Below the pieces are notes generated by a model. That model was not told the DNA's origin, made no database searches, and worked only from the letters and a program-made list of their open reading frames with translations. Positions 1 to 7,464 of a stretch of 64,000 bases of DNA are shown here, in pieces. The position numbers and the translations under genes are program-made. Every line of letters begins with the position of its first letter. The first letter of the stretch is position 1. The DNA comes from Gammaproteobacteria bacterium (GTDB lineage Bacteria > Pseudomonadota > Gammaproteobacteria > GCA-001735895), in the NCBI GenBank assembly GCA_024638385.1, contig JAHEKJ010000006.1:1-64000 (forward strand), given 5' to 3'.

Positions 1-133
1 TGATGACCGCGGCGAAATCGTAGATGTCCGAGTCCGGATCGTCCATCAGCTTGCGCACCTTGAGGTAGACCTCGGGCAGCGAGGTCAGGTCGGTGATTTC
101 CTTGAGGCGTTGCTCGATTTCGGCGTCGGGCAT
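1..133 (-). CDS. HDOD-domain protein, N-terminal fragment
   Basis: Only the first 44 codons are in the window; the gene runs off the left edge. The ATG is at 131-133 on the minus strand. The visible peptide contains a TSLPEVYLKVRKLMDDPDSD segment, which matches the opening helices of HDOD output domains (a run of L-P-x-L-P followed by a DPD/DPE turn). HDOD proteins are HD-phosphohydrolase-related signalling proteins, often tied to c-di-GMP or stress pathways. The rest of the domain is not visible, so the assignment rests on this short match. It is transcribed away from everything else in the window. Confidence 0.6.
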   Translation of the reverse strand, partial: MPDAEIEQRLKEITDLTSLPEVYLKVRKLMDDPDSDIYDFAAVI

Positions 134-435
134 TGCGCGGGCTTCCGTTCGGCGGACAGTTCCCGGGTTATCGGCCGCAAACGCGCAAAGTTGAGCCGCG
201 GACACGGTCGATCGTCACGCTCGACCAGGAGCCCGGGGCATAAAAAAGATGCGCCGAAACGCGCCGATGCCGGGTCCGCTCCCCGGTCGAAGTCGACTGG
301 CGCCCGCCTGTCGATTGGAGAGCGAGGAGTGGGGTATCCGGGTGGTGCAGGTCGAGCTAGCCACCCGGGTATCGTAAAACCTGCGAACCGGCCGCGCTTC
401 AAGCAGCGCGGCCGGTTTTTCGGCTCAAGCGGCGC
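134..435. other. Intergenic region with two strong hairpins, possible plus-strand RNA
   Basis: This 302-bp stretch lies between the start of the HDOD gene and the stop of the FadL-type gene, and I see no credible protein in it. It holds a 13-bp hairpin (arms 333-345 and 361-373) and a perfect 12-bp hairpin (386-397 and 406-417) followed by five T on the plus strand. The first hairpin pairs completely only in plus-strand RNA, through two G-U pairs. No convincing promoter was found. Confidence 0.45.
386..420 (+). terminator. Rho-independent-type terminator on plus strand
   Basis: A perfect 12-bp stem (386-397 with 406-417) with an 8-nt loop ends in a run of five T (416-420) when read on the plus strand. 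Read on the minus strand, as a terminator for the FadL gene, it has no immediate U-tract. It may still help end both transcripts. Confidence 0.55.
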
Positions 436-1842
436 CTAGTCGATATTCCAGGTCAGCTGGGCGCTGAGAATGACCACGTCGGCTTCGTACTCGCCGGTCA
501 GCGTGTGATTGATAGTCGACACCGACGATTCGAACTCGTTGTCGATGTCGGCATCCTTGATGTCGATGTAAGTCAGGCCCGCGTCGATCGAAAACGTGTT
601 GTCGACCGTGTAGCCGAGTCCGACCGAATACCAGGTGCGGTCGCTGCCCGGCAGCCGCGGCGTGCGCCGCTCCTCGTTCGGCACCGGCGATTCGTCGAGC
701 GCGATGCCGGCGCGCAGGATCATCTTGTCCGAATACTGGTAGTCGAAACCCAACGAATAGCGCACGCTGTCATTCCAGTCCTCGGTCGTGACCGAGTCCG
801 GTTGCGACGGGTTGTCGTACTCGATGCGCAACTCGTCGAAAGACTCCCAGCCGGTCCAGGTGACGTCGGCGAGCCACGTGAACTTGTCGACCTCGTGCGC
901 GACGCTGACCGAGAAACTGGCCGGCAGCGTGACCTCTGCCTCTATATCGGTATCTTCGAACAGCATGGCCCCCGGAAGAAATAAATCGAGGGCGGCGTTA
1001 CTGGGAACCGTGAAATCCGCTTCGCCCTCGACTTCGATGTCGATCTCCGACCGGTAGGCGACACCGATCCGCGTCTGGTCGCTGACCTCGAACATCAGGC
1101 CGAAGTTGAATCCGAGACCCACGTCGTCGAAATTGTCGCCGTCGAGTTCGGCGGCGCCGTCGACGGCCTGTGGATCGGCGCCGGCGCCGACACACTGTGC
1201 GATACCTCCGTTAAACTCGAAATTCAGCGCATAACACAGCGAGCCGAAATCCACCGCGCTGGTCAGGTCGACCTTGGCCAGCATGACGTTCAATCCGCCG
1301 CCGATCGAAACCTTGTCGTTGACCCGATAACCCAGGCTCGGATTGAAATTGACGGTTTTCAGATCGGACAGGATCGCGTGATAGCGACCGACCCACTCGT
1401 CGTCGTACTCGATCGCGAGCCCGAACGGCGAATTGACGCCGACGCCGAAGGTCGTCCTGTCGTCGAGCGGCCTGGCCCAGTAAAAATTCGGCACGAACGC
1501 GCTCTGCCCGCCGTCGTCGTCGTCGCCGTTCAACGGGCCGGCGGCACCGAAACTTCCCAGACTCGCGGCCAGCGCCGAACCGTCGTTGTCGAAATCGGAA
1601 CTCGGGTCGATGTAATGCGCGGCGAAGACCAGCTGCTCGCCGTCGAGTTGCGTCAATCCGGCCGGGTTGAAGAAGATCGTCGATGCGTTCTCGGTATGCG
1701 CGGCGGCACCGGCATAGGCGTTGCCCTGGCCGGTCGCGTTGACCTCGATCAGCGCGAAACCCGCGCCGAAAGCCGAGCCCGAGGAGCCGAGAAAGAGTAA
1801 TGACGCACCGAGCAAGCGGCGCGCCGAGGTTTGTGAGATCAT
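436..1842 (-). CDS. FadL/OmpP1/TodX-family outer-membrane transporter
   Basis: The 468-residue protein starts with a Sec signal peptide (about residues 1-26, cleavage near GSAFG-A). The family signature follows at once: mature GFALIE, then NATGQGNAYAGAA and the FFNPAGL segment. The rest is rich in alternating hydrophobic residues and ends in an aromatic/hydrophobic strand, as expected for a 14-stranded barrel. FadL proteins pass long-chain fatty acids or other hydrophobic molecules through the outer membrane via an N-terminal plug. The family and location are clear; the substrate is not. The gene is monocistronic, divergent from the SET-domain gene across a 73-bp AT-rich spacer. Confidence 0.9.
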   Translation of the reverse strand: MISQTSARRLLGASLLFLGSSGSAFGAGFALIEVNATGQGNAYAGAAAHTENASTIFFNPAGLTQLDGEQLVFAAHYIDPSSDFDNDGSALAASLGSFGAAGPLNGDDDDGGQSAFVPNFYWARPLDDRTTFGVGVNSPFGLAIEYDDEWVGRYHAILSDLKTVNFNPSLGYRVNDKVSIGGGLNVMLAKVDLTSAVDFGSLCYALNFEFNGGIAQCVGAGADPQAVDGAAELDGDNFDDVGLGFNFGLMFEVSDQTRIGVAYRSEIDIEVEGEADFTVPSNAALDLFLPGAMLFEDTDIEAEVTLPASFSVSVAHEVDKFTWLADVTWTGWESFDELRIEYDNPSQPDSVTTEDWNDSVRYSLGFDYQYSDKMILRAGIALDESPVPNEERRTPRLPGSDRTWYSVGLGYTVDNTFSIDAGLTYIDIKDADIDNEFESSVSTINHTLTGEYEADVVILSAQLTWNID

Positions 1843-1915
1843 CTTTTGAAGCCCCCCGTTATTATGATAAGTTGCAAAATAATACTCTTAGGTCCGGCAA
1901 AATCAAACTGTAAAT

Positions 1916-2218
1916 ATGCGTTCACCAACCTACATCGACGACAGCCCGATCCACGGCCAGGGTCTGTTCGCCGCGGAACCGATCGCAAGCGGCTCGGTCA
2001 TCGGCTTCCTCGAGGGCAGGCCCAGTAGCGAGGACGGTCACTACGTGCTGTGGATCGGCCCGGCCGAGGGGATCGAGGTCCTGTGCGATCTGCGCTTCAT
2101 CAATCATTCCGACGACCCCAACGCGTGCTACTACGACGACCTCAGCGTGGTCGCGCTGCGCGACATCGCCGCCGGCGAGGAAATCACGCACGATTACGGT
2201 TGCGCCGACTGGTGCTGA
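1916..2218 (+). CDS. Small SET-domain protein
   Basis: At 100 residues this is close to a bare SET fold. It opens with an I-H-G-x-G-L-F-A segment (residues about 12-19), has the pseudoknot signature R-F-I-N-H-S (about 61-66) and ends with a DYG motif in HDYGCADWC. These are the S-adenosylmethionine- and lysine-binding parts of SET lysine methyltransferases, so protein-lysine methylation is possible, but the pre- and post-SET regions are missing and no target is evident. The start ATG lies 73 bp from the divergent fadL-type start. It precedes another methyltransferase-family gene by 54 bp. Confidence 0.8.
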   Translation: MRSPTYIDDSPIHGQGLFAAEPIASGSVIGFLEGRPSSEDGHYVLWIGPAEGIEVLCDLRFINHSDDPNACYYDDLSVVALRDIAAGEEITHDYGCADWC

Positions 2219-2272
2219 GCGAATCAACTCGCCTATAATGCCGCGCACGAACAACCACCGGGCCGGCCGCCG

Positions 2273-2899
2273 ATGAATTCCGCCGAAGTCGCCAAGAGCA
2301 ACATGATCCTGCAGCAGATTCGCCCGTGGGAAGTGCTCGACGGCCGCGTGCTCGAGACCCTCGCCGCGCTCGACCGCGTCGATTTCGTCGCCGATGCCTA
2401 CAAGGGCCTGGCCTACGCGGACTGCCAGATCCCGGTCGCCGGCGGCGCGCGCATGCTGCCGCCGACGATCGAGGGCCGCATGCTGCAGGCGCTCGCGCTC
2501 GAAGCCGACGACGAGGTGCTCGAGGTCGGCTGCGCCGGCGGTTACCTGAGCGCCTGCCTCGCCCGGCTCGCGGGCCGGGTCACGGTCATCGATTGCAGCG
2601 CCGAACGGCTCGATTTCGCGCGCCGGAACCTGGCCGCCGCCGGCATCGACGCCGTCGAACTCCGTGAGCTCGCGCCGGCTGCGATCGACGCAAACGCCAC
2701 CTACGACGCGATTGCGGTAACCGGTTCGTGCGCCACGGTGCCGGACAATTTCCGCCGCGCGCTCAAACCCGGCGGCCGCCTGTTCGTCGTGGCCGGCCAG
2801 TCGCCGGTCATGGAAGCCTTGCTGATCACCCGCATCGGCGACGACGCCTGGAGCACGCAGTCGTTGTTCGAAACCGACCTGCCGCGACTCGCGGGTTGA
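2273..2899 (+). CDS. PCMT-family (protein-L-isoaspartate O-methyltransferase-like) methyltransferase
   Basis: The 208-residue protein has the Pcm layout: an N-terminal helical part (MILQQIRPWEVLD), the Q-I-P-V/M-L-P-P-T substrate loop near residues 54-66, and SAM motif I as VLEVGCAGGY near residue 83. Motif I has Ala where classical Pcm has a Gly-rich GTGSGY, so this is the divergent group often found next to tolC rather than the surE-linked repair enzyme. The expected reaction is SAM-dependent methylation of isoaspartyl carboxylates, but activity on that substrate is inferred only. A TATAAT hexamer lies at 2234-2239. A rhodanese gene follows 12 bp downstream. Confidence 0.8.
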   Translation: MNSAEVAKSNMILQQIRPWEVLDGRVLETLAALDRVDFVADAYKGLAYADCQIPVAGGARMLPPTIEGRMLQALALEADDEVLEVGCAGGYLSACLARLAGRVTVIDCSAERLDFARRNLAAAGIDAVELRELAPAAIDANATYDAIAVTGSCATVPDNFRRALKPGGRLFVVAGQSPVMEALLITRIGDDAWSTQSLFETDLPRLAG

Positions 2900-2911
2900 G
2901 CCGCGCGACAG

Positions 2912-3226
2912 ATGCGACGCATCAGCGCGCGTGAGCTTGCGACCCTGCTCGAGGATGCCGCGCCGCGCCTGATCGACGTGCGCGAACCCTGGGAGTTCGA
3001 AGTCTGCCACATTCCCGGCAGCGTCAATGTCCCGATGGGGGAAGTGCCCGGCGAGCTCGCGCAGTTCGAGCACGAGGGCGATACCGTCGTCATCTGTCAT
3101 CACGGCATTCGCAGCGCCAACGTCATTCGCTTTCTCGAGCAGCAGGGCGTCGACTCGCTGCTCAATCTCGACGGCGGCGTCGACGCCTGGGCGCGCGACG
3201 TCGACCCGGCGATGCCCGTGTATTAA
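2912..3226 (+). CDS. Single-domain rhodanese
   Basis: This is a 104-residue single rhodanese domain. It has the D-V-R-E-P-W-E-F entry motif near residues 23-30 and an active-site loop C-H-H-G-I-R-S-A near residues 63-70, with the catalytic cysteine present. The six-residue loop is the sulfurtransferase type rather than the longer Cdc25-type. It probably passes sulfane sulfur through a cysteine persulfide in the cytoplasm; it has no signal peptide. It sits between the PCMT-like gene and tolC. Confidence 0.88.
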   Translation: MRRISARELATLLEDAAPRLIDVREPWEFEVCHIPGSVNVPMGEVPGELAQFEHEGDTVVICHHGIRSANVIRFLEQQGVDSLLNLDGGVDAWARDVDPAMPVY

Positions 3227-3243
3227 TCGAATTTCACTTTCTT

Positions 3244-3249
3244 TATAAT
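3244..3249 (+). promoter_or_regulatory. Probable -10 element of the tolC promoter
   Basis: A consensus TATAAT lies 27 bp before the tolC start; the -35 region (TATTAA at 17 bp) is weak. A clear AAGGA ribosome site follows at about 3265. Confidence 0.45.
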
Positions 3250-3276
3250 CCGCGCAACATCTAGAAGGAACCAGCG

Positions 3277-4590
3277 ATGCGACATTTTCTGACCCGAGCC
3301 GTGCCCGCGTTCTTCCTGCTGTTGTGCTCGCCGGCGCCGGCCGAGGACCTGGTCACGATTTACCGTCTCGCGCTCGAGCAGGATGCCGAGCTCATGATCG
3401 CCGAGGCCGATTACCGCTCCGCCCTCGCCGCCCTGCCGATCGTCAAATCGGGACGCCTGCCGCAAATCTCGCTGAGTGCCGACACCAGCCGCCGCGAGTC
3501 CGACAATTCCGAGACCGGCGACGATACTTTCGACTCGACCAGCTACACCCTGAGCCTGACGCAGGCGCTCTACGATACCGATCTCAGCGCCGACATCGAC
3601 GCCGCCGAGGCTTCTACCGAGGCCGAACGCGCGCGCTTCGAAGCCGCGCGGCAAAACCTCGCGCTGCGCGTGGCCGAAACCTACTTCGACATCCTCGCCG
3701 CGCAGGACAACGTCGACTTCGCCTACGCCGAGCGCACCGCGATCGCGCGCCAGCTCGAACAGGCGCAAAAACGTTTCGAGGTCGGCCTGATCGCGATCAC
3801 CGACGTGCACGAGGCGCAGGCGCGCTTCGACAGCGCCGAGGCGCAGGCGATCCTCGCCGAGAACCTGCTGGAGAACGCTTTCCAGGCGCTCGCCGTGATC
3901 ACCGGCGATGCCGGCATCCGCGAGCTGGCCAAGCTCGGCGAGAATCTACTCCTGGTCGTGCCCGATCCGGCCGATGCCGGCGCCTGGGTCGAGTTCGCGC
4001 TCGACAATAACCGCGAACTCGCCGCCGCGCGCGAGAATCTGAACGCCGCCCGTTTCGCCCGGCGCAAGGCCGATCGCGGCCGCTACCCGACGGTCGACCT
4101 GGTCGCGAGCTATTCCGACCAGGACACCGAAAACAACTTCCAGGGCGAATTCCAGCAGGAAGATCTCAGCGTCGGCATCGAGTTGCAGATTCCGCTCTAC
4201 ACCGGCGGCCGCATCGGCTCCGAGCAGGCGCAGGCCGAGGCCGAGCTGCAATCGGCGCGTAACGCGACGCTGCTGCAGACGCGGCTCGCGTCGCAACAGG
4301 CGCGCATTTCCTACCTCGACGTCGTTTCCGGAATCAGCCAGGTCAAGGCGCTCAAGCAGGCGCTGGAATCGAGCAACATCGCGCTCGAGGCGACGCAGGC
4401 GGGCTTCGAGGTCGGCACGCGCACCTCGGTCGACGTGCTCGTTTCGCTGCGCGAAACCTACCTCGCGCAGCGCGACTACGCCAGCGCGCGTTACGATTAC
4501 CTGGTCAACACGCTGCGCCTGAAACAGGCCGCGGGCCTGCTCGAAGCCGGCGACCTCGCGCAGATCAATCGCTTCCTGGTCGCGCAATAA
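3277..4590 (+). CDS. tolC: TolC-family outer-membrane efflux protein
   Basis: The 437-residue protein has a signal peptide (about residues 1-23, ending PAPAE). It then shows the duplicated OEP repeats: long coiled helices rich in A/E/Q, an S-Y-T-L-S-L-T-Q-A-L-Y strand in the first half and an L-Q-I-P-L-Y-T-G-G-R strand in the second. TolC trimers form the outer-membrane duct for type I secretion and RND/MFS efflux pumps. No partner pump or adaptor gene is next to it, so it probably serves several systems. The lpxL-type acyltransferase starts only 3 bp after its stop, which suggests a shared envelope transcript. Confidence 0.93.
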   Translation: MRHFLTRAVPAFFLLLCSPAPAEDLVTIYRLALEQDAELMIAEADYRSALAALPIVKSGRLPQISLSADTSRRESDNSETGDDTFDSTSYTLSLTQALYDTDLSADIDAAEASTEAERARFEAARQNLALRVAETYFDILAAQDNVDFAYAERTAIARQLEQAQKRFEVGLIAITDVHEAQARFDSAEAQAILAENLLENAFQALAVITGDAGIRELAKLGENLLLVVPDPADAGAWVEFALDNNRELAAARENLNAARFARRKADRGRYPTVDLVASYSDQDTENNFQGEFQQEDLSVGIELQIPLYTGGRIGSEQAQAEAELQSARNATLLQTRLASQQARISYLDVVSGISQVKALKQALESSNIALEATQAGFEVGTRTSVDVLVSLRETYLAQRDYASARYDYLVNTLRLKQAAGLLEAGDLAQINRFLVAQ

Positions 4591-4593
4591 TCG

Positions 4594-5523
4594 ATGGGCA
4601 AGCACAGGTCGGTCGAGTTCCGGGCCGGCGACTACCTGTCTCCACGCTACTGGCCGATGTGGTGTATTCTCGCCGTGCTGCGGCTGGTCGCGCTGCTGCC
4701 GTTTCGCGCGGCGTTGGCGGTCGGCGGCGGCATCGGCCGAATCCTTTTCCGGCTTAGCGGTCGACGCCAGCGCATCATCGACCTCAACCTCGCGCGCTGT
4801 TTTCCGGAAAAATCCGATGTCGAGCGCGAGCGCATCAAGCGCGCCTGCTACCGCAACATCGGCATCTCGTTGATCGAGATGGCGATTTGCTGGTGGTGGC
4901 CGGCCGAGCGCCTGCGCGCGCTGGTCGAGGTGCGCGGCCGGGAGCACGTCGACACGTTGCGCGCCGAGGGTCGCGGCGTGATCCTGCTGACCGGGCACTT
5001 CACCAGCCTCGAAATCGGCGGCCGCCTGCTGGCGCTGTTCATGCCGCTGCAGGTCATGTACCGGACCCAGCGCAACGAGCTGTTCGACAGCTTTCTTTAC
5101 ACGCGCCGCAGTTCCTACTTCGTCAACACCGTTTCGCGCAAGAACACGCGGCAACTGATCAAGGGCATCCGCGACGGCGTGCCGACCTGGTATGCGCCGG
5201 ACCAGGATTTCGCGCGCGAGCGCAACGTGTTCGCGCCGTTCATGGGCATCGCGACGGCGACGATTACCGCGTGCTCACGCCTGGCGCAGTCGTCGGGCGC
5301 GGCGATGCTGCCTTTCTACCCGGAACGCAAGGCCGACGGCAGCGGTTACATCCTGCACATCGAGCCGCCGCTGGCCGATTTTCCGAGCGGCGACGACCTC
5401 GCCGACGCCACCGCGATCAACCGGTCGATCGAGAAGTTTGCGCGCCAGCAGCCGGAAAACTACATGTGGATACACCAGCGCTTCAAGACCCGCCCTCCCG
5501 GGGAACCGCCGTTCTATGCCTGA
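4594..5523 (+). CDS. lpxL: Lipid A late acyltransferase (LpxL/HtrB family)
   Basis: The 309-residue protein has one N-terminal membrane segment (about residues 22-50), the acyltransferase HX4D/E catalytic motif as H-F-T-S-L-E near residue 134, and the family segment W-Y-A-P-D-Q-D-F near residue 200. These enzymes add a secondary acyl chain from acyl-ACP to Kdo2-lipid IVA on the inner leaflet. Whether it acts as LpxL or LpxM cannot be told from sequence alone. It overlaps waaA, which makes its Kdo-bearing acceptor, by 8 nt (ATGCCTGA), so the two are translationally coupled. Confidence 0.85.
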   Translation: MGKHRSVEFRAGDYLSPRYWPMWCILAVLRLVALLPFRAALAVGGGIGRILFRLSGRRQRIIDLNLARCFPEKSDVERERIKRACYRNIGISLIEMAICWWWPAERLRALVEVRGREHVDTLRAEGRGVILLTGHFTSLEIGGRLLALFMPLQVMYRTQRNELFDSFLYTRRSSYFVNTVSRKNTRQLIKGIRDGVPTWYAPDQDFARERNVFAPFMGIATATITACSRLAQSSGAAMLPFYPERKADGSGYILHIEPPLADFPSGDDLADATAINRSIEKFARQQPENYMWIHQRFKTRPPGEPPFYA

Positions 5524-6778
5524 CCCCGGCGAGCCAGCGCCGCGTCCGCCGCCGCCGGCCTATCGCCTGCTGAGCCTGCCGCTGGCGCTGTTCTGGATCG
5601 CGCATGCGTTGCGTCACGGACGGCGCCATCGCCTGCCCGAATACCTGCGCCTGCGGCTGGCCGCGCCGGGCCCGGTTTCGCACGACGCGCCCGTGTGGAT
5701 TCATGCCGCGTCGGTCGGCGAGGTCAACGCCGTCGCACCGCTGGTGCGCGCGCTCGACGCGCGCGGCGAGCCACTGCTGGTGACCAGTTTCACCGCGACC
5801 GGCTACCGCGCGATCGAGCGGCAATTCGGCGATACGGTCGCGCGCGGCGTCATCCCACTCGACTTCGCGCCGTTCGCGCGCCGCTTCGTCGCGCGCCGCA
5901 AACCGCGCCTCGGCCTGATCATGGAAACCGAACTCTGGCCGGAACTGCTGTACGCCGCGGCCCGGGCTCGGGTGCCGCTGCTGATGGTCAACGCGCGGCT
6001 CTCGCCCCGCTCGACGACACGCGGCCGGCGCGTGCGCGCGTGGCTTAAGGCGACGCTCGGCTATTTCACGCGCATTCTGGCGCGCGGCGAGCGCGATCGC
6101 GACGCGCTGATCCGGCTCGGCGCGCGCGCCGAGGATGTCGTCGTAGCCGGCAACCTGAAGACCCTGCCGGATCCCGCGAGCCGCCCCCGGCGCCTCGTCG
6201 AGCGGGATTACCTGTTGTTCGCGTCGAGCCACGAAAGCGAGGAATCCCGCTGGCTGAAGATCCGCCCGCCGGCGCTCGCCGGCCAACTCGTGGTGATCGC
6301 GCCGCGGCATCCCGAGCGCGGCGCGGTGATCGAGCGCGAACTCGCCGCGCTCGGCCTGCGCATCGCGTTGCGCAGCCGCGGCGACCCGCTGGAGGCCGAC
6401 ACCGACGTCTACGTCGCCGATACGCTCGGCGAACTCGAATCGTTGATGGCTTTTGCCCGCGTCGTCGTCATGGGCGGCTCATTCGACCAGACCGGGGGAC
6501 ACAACCTGATCGAGCCGGCGCGGCTGGGCTGCGCGACGATTACCGGCCCGTCGGACGCCAACATTCGTGACGATATTCGCCTGCTCGGCGACGGCGTGAT
6601 CCAGGTCGGCGATCTCGCCCAATGCTGGCGCGTCGTCGGTGAACTGCTGGCCGATCCCGAGCATGCCGCCGCGCTCGGTAGCATCGCTCAAACGCGTCTC
6701 GCGGCGCAGCCGGACGTCCTCGCGCGCTACCTCGAACTGATCGAGCCGTGGCTCGCGCGCGGCGCTCAGGATTCGTAA
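5516..6778 (+). CDS. waaA: 3-deoxy-D-manno-octulosonic acid (Kdo) transferase
   Basis: The open frame extends far upstream, but the ATG at 5516 gives a 420-residue protein of normal family length, starting just before the N-terminal anchor (LPLALFWIAHALRHG). GT30 family features follow: V-W-I-H-A-A-S-V-G-E-V-N near residues 60-72, M-E-T-E-L-W-P near 138, and a C-terminal M-G-G-S-F-D-Q-T-G-G-H-N-x-x-E-P donor-binding segment. It transfers Kdo from CMP-Kdo to lipid A precursor at the cytoplasmic face of the inner membrane. Its start overlaps lpxL by 8 nt and its 3' end overlaps the convergent kdkA by 13 nt. Confidence 0.93.
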   Translation: MPDPGEPAPRPPPPAYRLLSLPLALFWIAHALRHGRRHRLPEYLRLRLAAPGPVSHDAPVWIHAASVGEVNAVAPLVRALDARGEPLLVTSFTATGYRAIERQFGDTVARGVIPLDFAPFARRFVARRKPRLGLIMETELWPELLYAAARARVPLLMVNARLSPRSTTRGRRVRAWLKATLGYFTRILARGERDRDALIRLGARAEDVVVAGNLKTLPDPASRPRRLVERDYLLFASSHESEESRWLKIRPPALAGQLVVIAPRHPERGAVIERELAALGLRIALRSRGDPLEADTDVYVADTLGELESLMAFARVVVMGGSFDQTGGHNLIEPARLGCATITGPSDANIRDDIRLLGDGVIQVGDLAQCWRVVGELLADPEHAAALGSIAQTRLAAQPDVLARYLELIEPWLARGAQDS

Positions 6779-7464
6779 CCGTCCATCAGGGCTTGCCAGT
6801 CGTCGTCGCTGTATTTGAGATTGCGCGTCTGCCCGCGCTTCTGCAGCGAGCGCTGGAATCGATACAACGGCCTCCATTGCCAGTCGTCCAGTCGCGGCAT
6901 CACGCGCGCCTTGTCGAAATCGATCAGGTGAAACCGCTGGCGCGAATCGATCAGCACGTTGTCGGAATTCAGGTCGGAATGGCGGATGCCGACGGCCTGC
7001 ATTTGCCGGAACAGCGCGCCGAGCCGGCGCCAGTCCCTCGGCGACAGCTTTTCCCGCTCGAGCCGTTGCGTCAGGGTTTCGGTGTCGGCGAGGTAGGCCG
7101 TCATCAACGCCGCGCGGTACCACGGGCCGTCGCGGCAAACGCAGGCGCCGAGTGGGCGCGGCACCGGCAACCCGCTGGCGAGGGCGCGTTCGAGCACGTC
7201 CCATTCGCGCCACGGACGGGTCCGCTGCTTGCCGAGCCAGAGGTAGCGGTCATCGAGTAAACGACTCGCCCAGCCGCCGCGGTAGTAACGCCGCAGCACG
7301 GCGTCGCCGTCGGCAAGCGCGATGCGCACGCTGCCCCCGCGGCCGCCGGCAATCGCGACAAAGCCGGGCCGGTCGCGCCAGTAATCGATGTCGAAATGCT
7401 CGGCGCGCAGCGCCTCCGCGGCATCCGGCCGCTGCCGGACGTGGCAGCGCGAGGATTCAGCCAC
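6766..7464 (-). CDS. kdkA: 3-deoxy-D-manno-octulosonic acid kinase
   Basis: The 232-residue protein is a small kinase of the RIO/KdkA type. It has the catalytic loop H-S-D-L-N-S-D-N-V-L-I near residue 160 and the metal-binding L-I-D-F-D-K-A near 178. KdkA phosphorylates O-4 of the Kdo residue in LPS, usually in species that attach a single Kdo. The GTG at 7464 is preferred: it gives the family's normal length and overlaps the mtaB stop by 8 nt (GTGGCTGA). The gene converges with waaA, overlapping by 13 nt, so the two Kdo genes are neighbours on opposite strands. Confidence 0.9.
   Translation of the reverse strand: MAESSRCHVRQRPDAAEALRAEHFDIDYWRDRPGFVAIAGGRGGSVRIALADGDAVLRRYYRGGWASRLLDDRYLWLGKQRTRPWREWDVLERALASGLPVPRPLGACVCRDGPWYRAALMTAYLADTETLTQRLEREKLSPRDWRRLGALFRQMQAVGIRHSDLNSDNVLIDSRQRFHLIDFDKARVMPRLDDWQWRPLYRFQRSLQKRGQTRNLKYSDDDWQALMDGYES

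Noticed and set aside
110-439. A 109-codon plus-strand protein upstream of the FadL-type gene
   Set aside because: The product is Arg/Gly/Ser-rich with no domain, has no ribosome site and runs through both hairpins.
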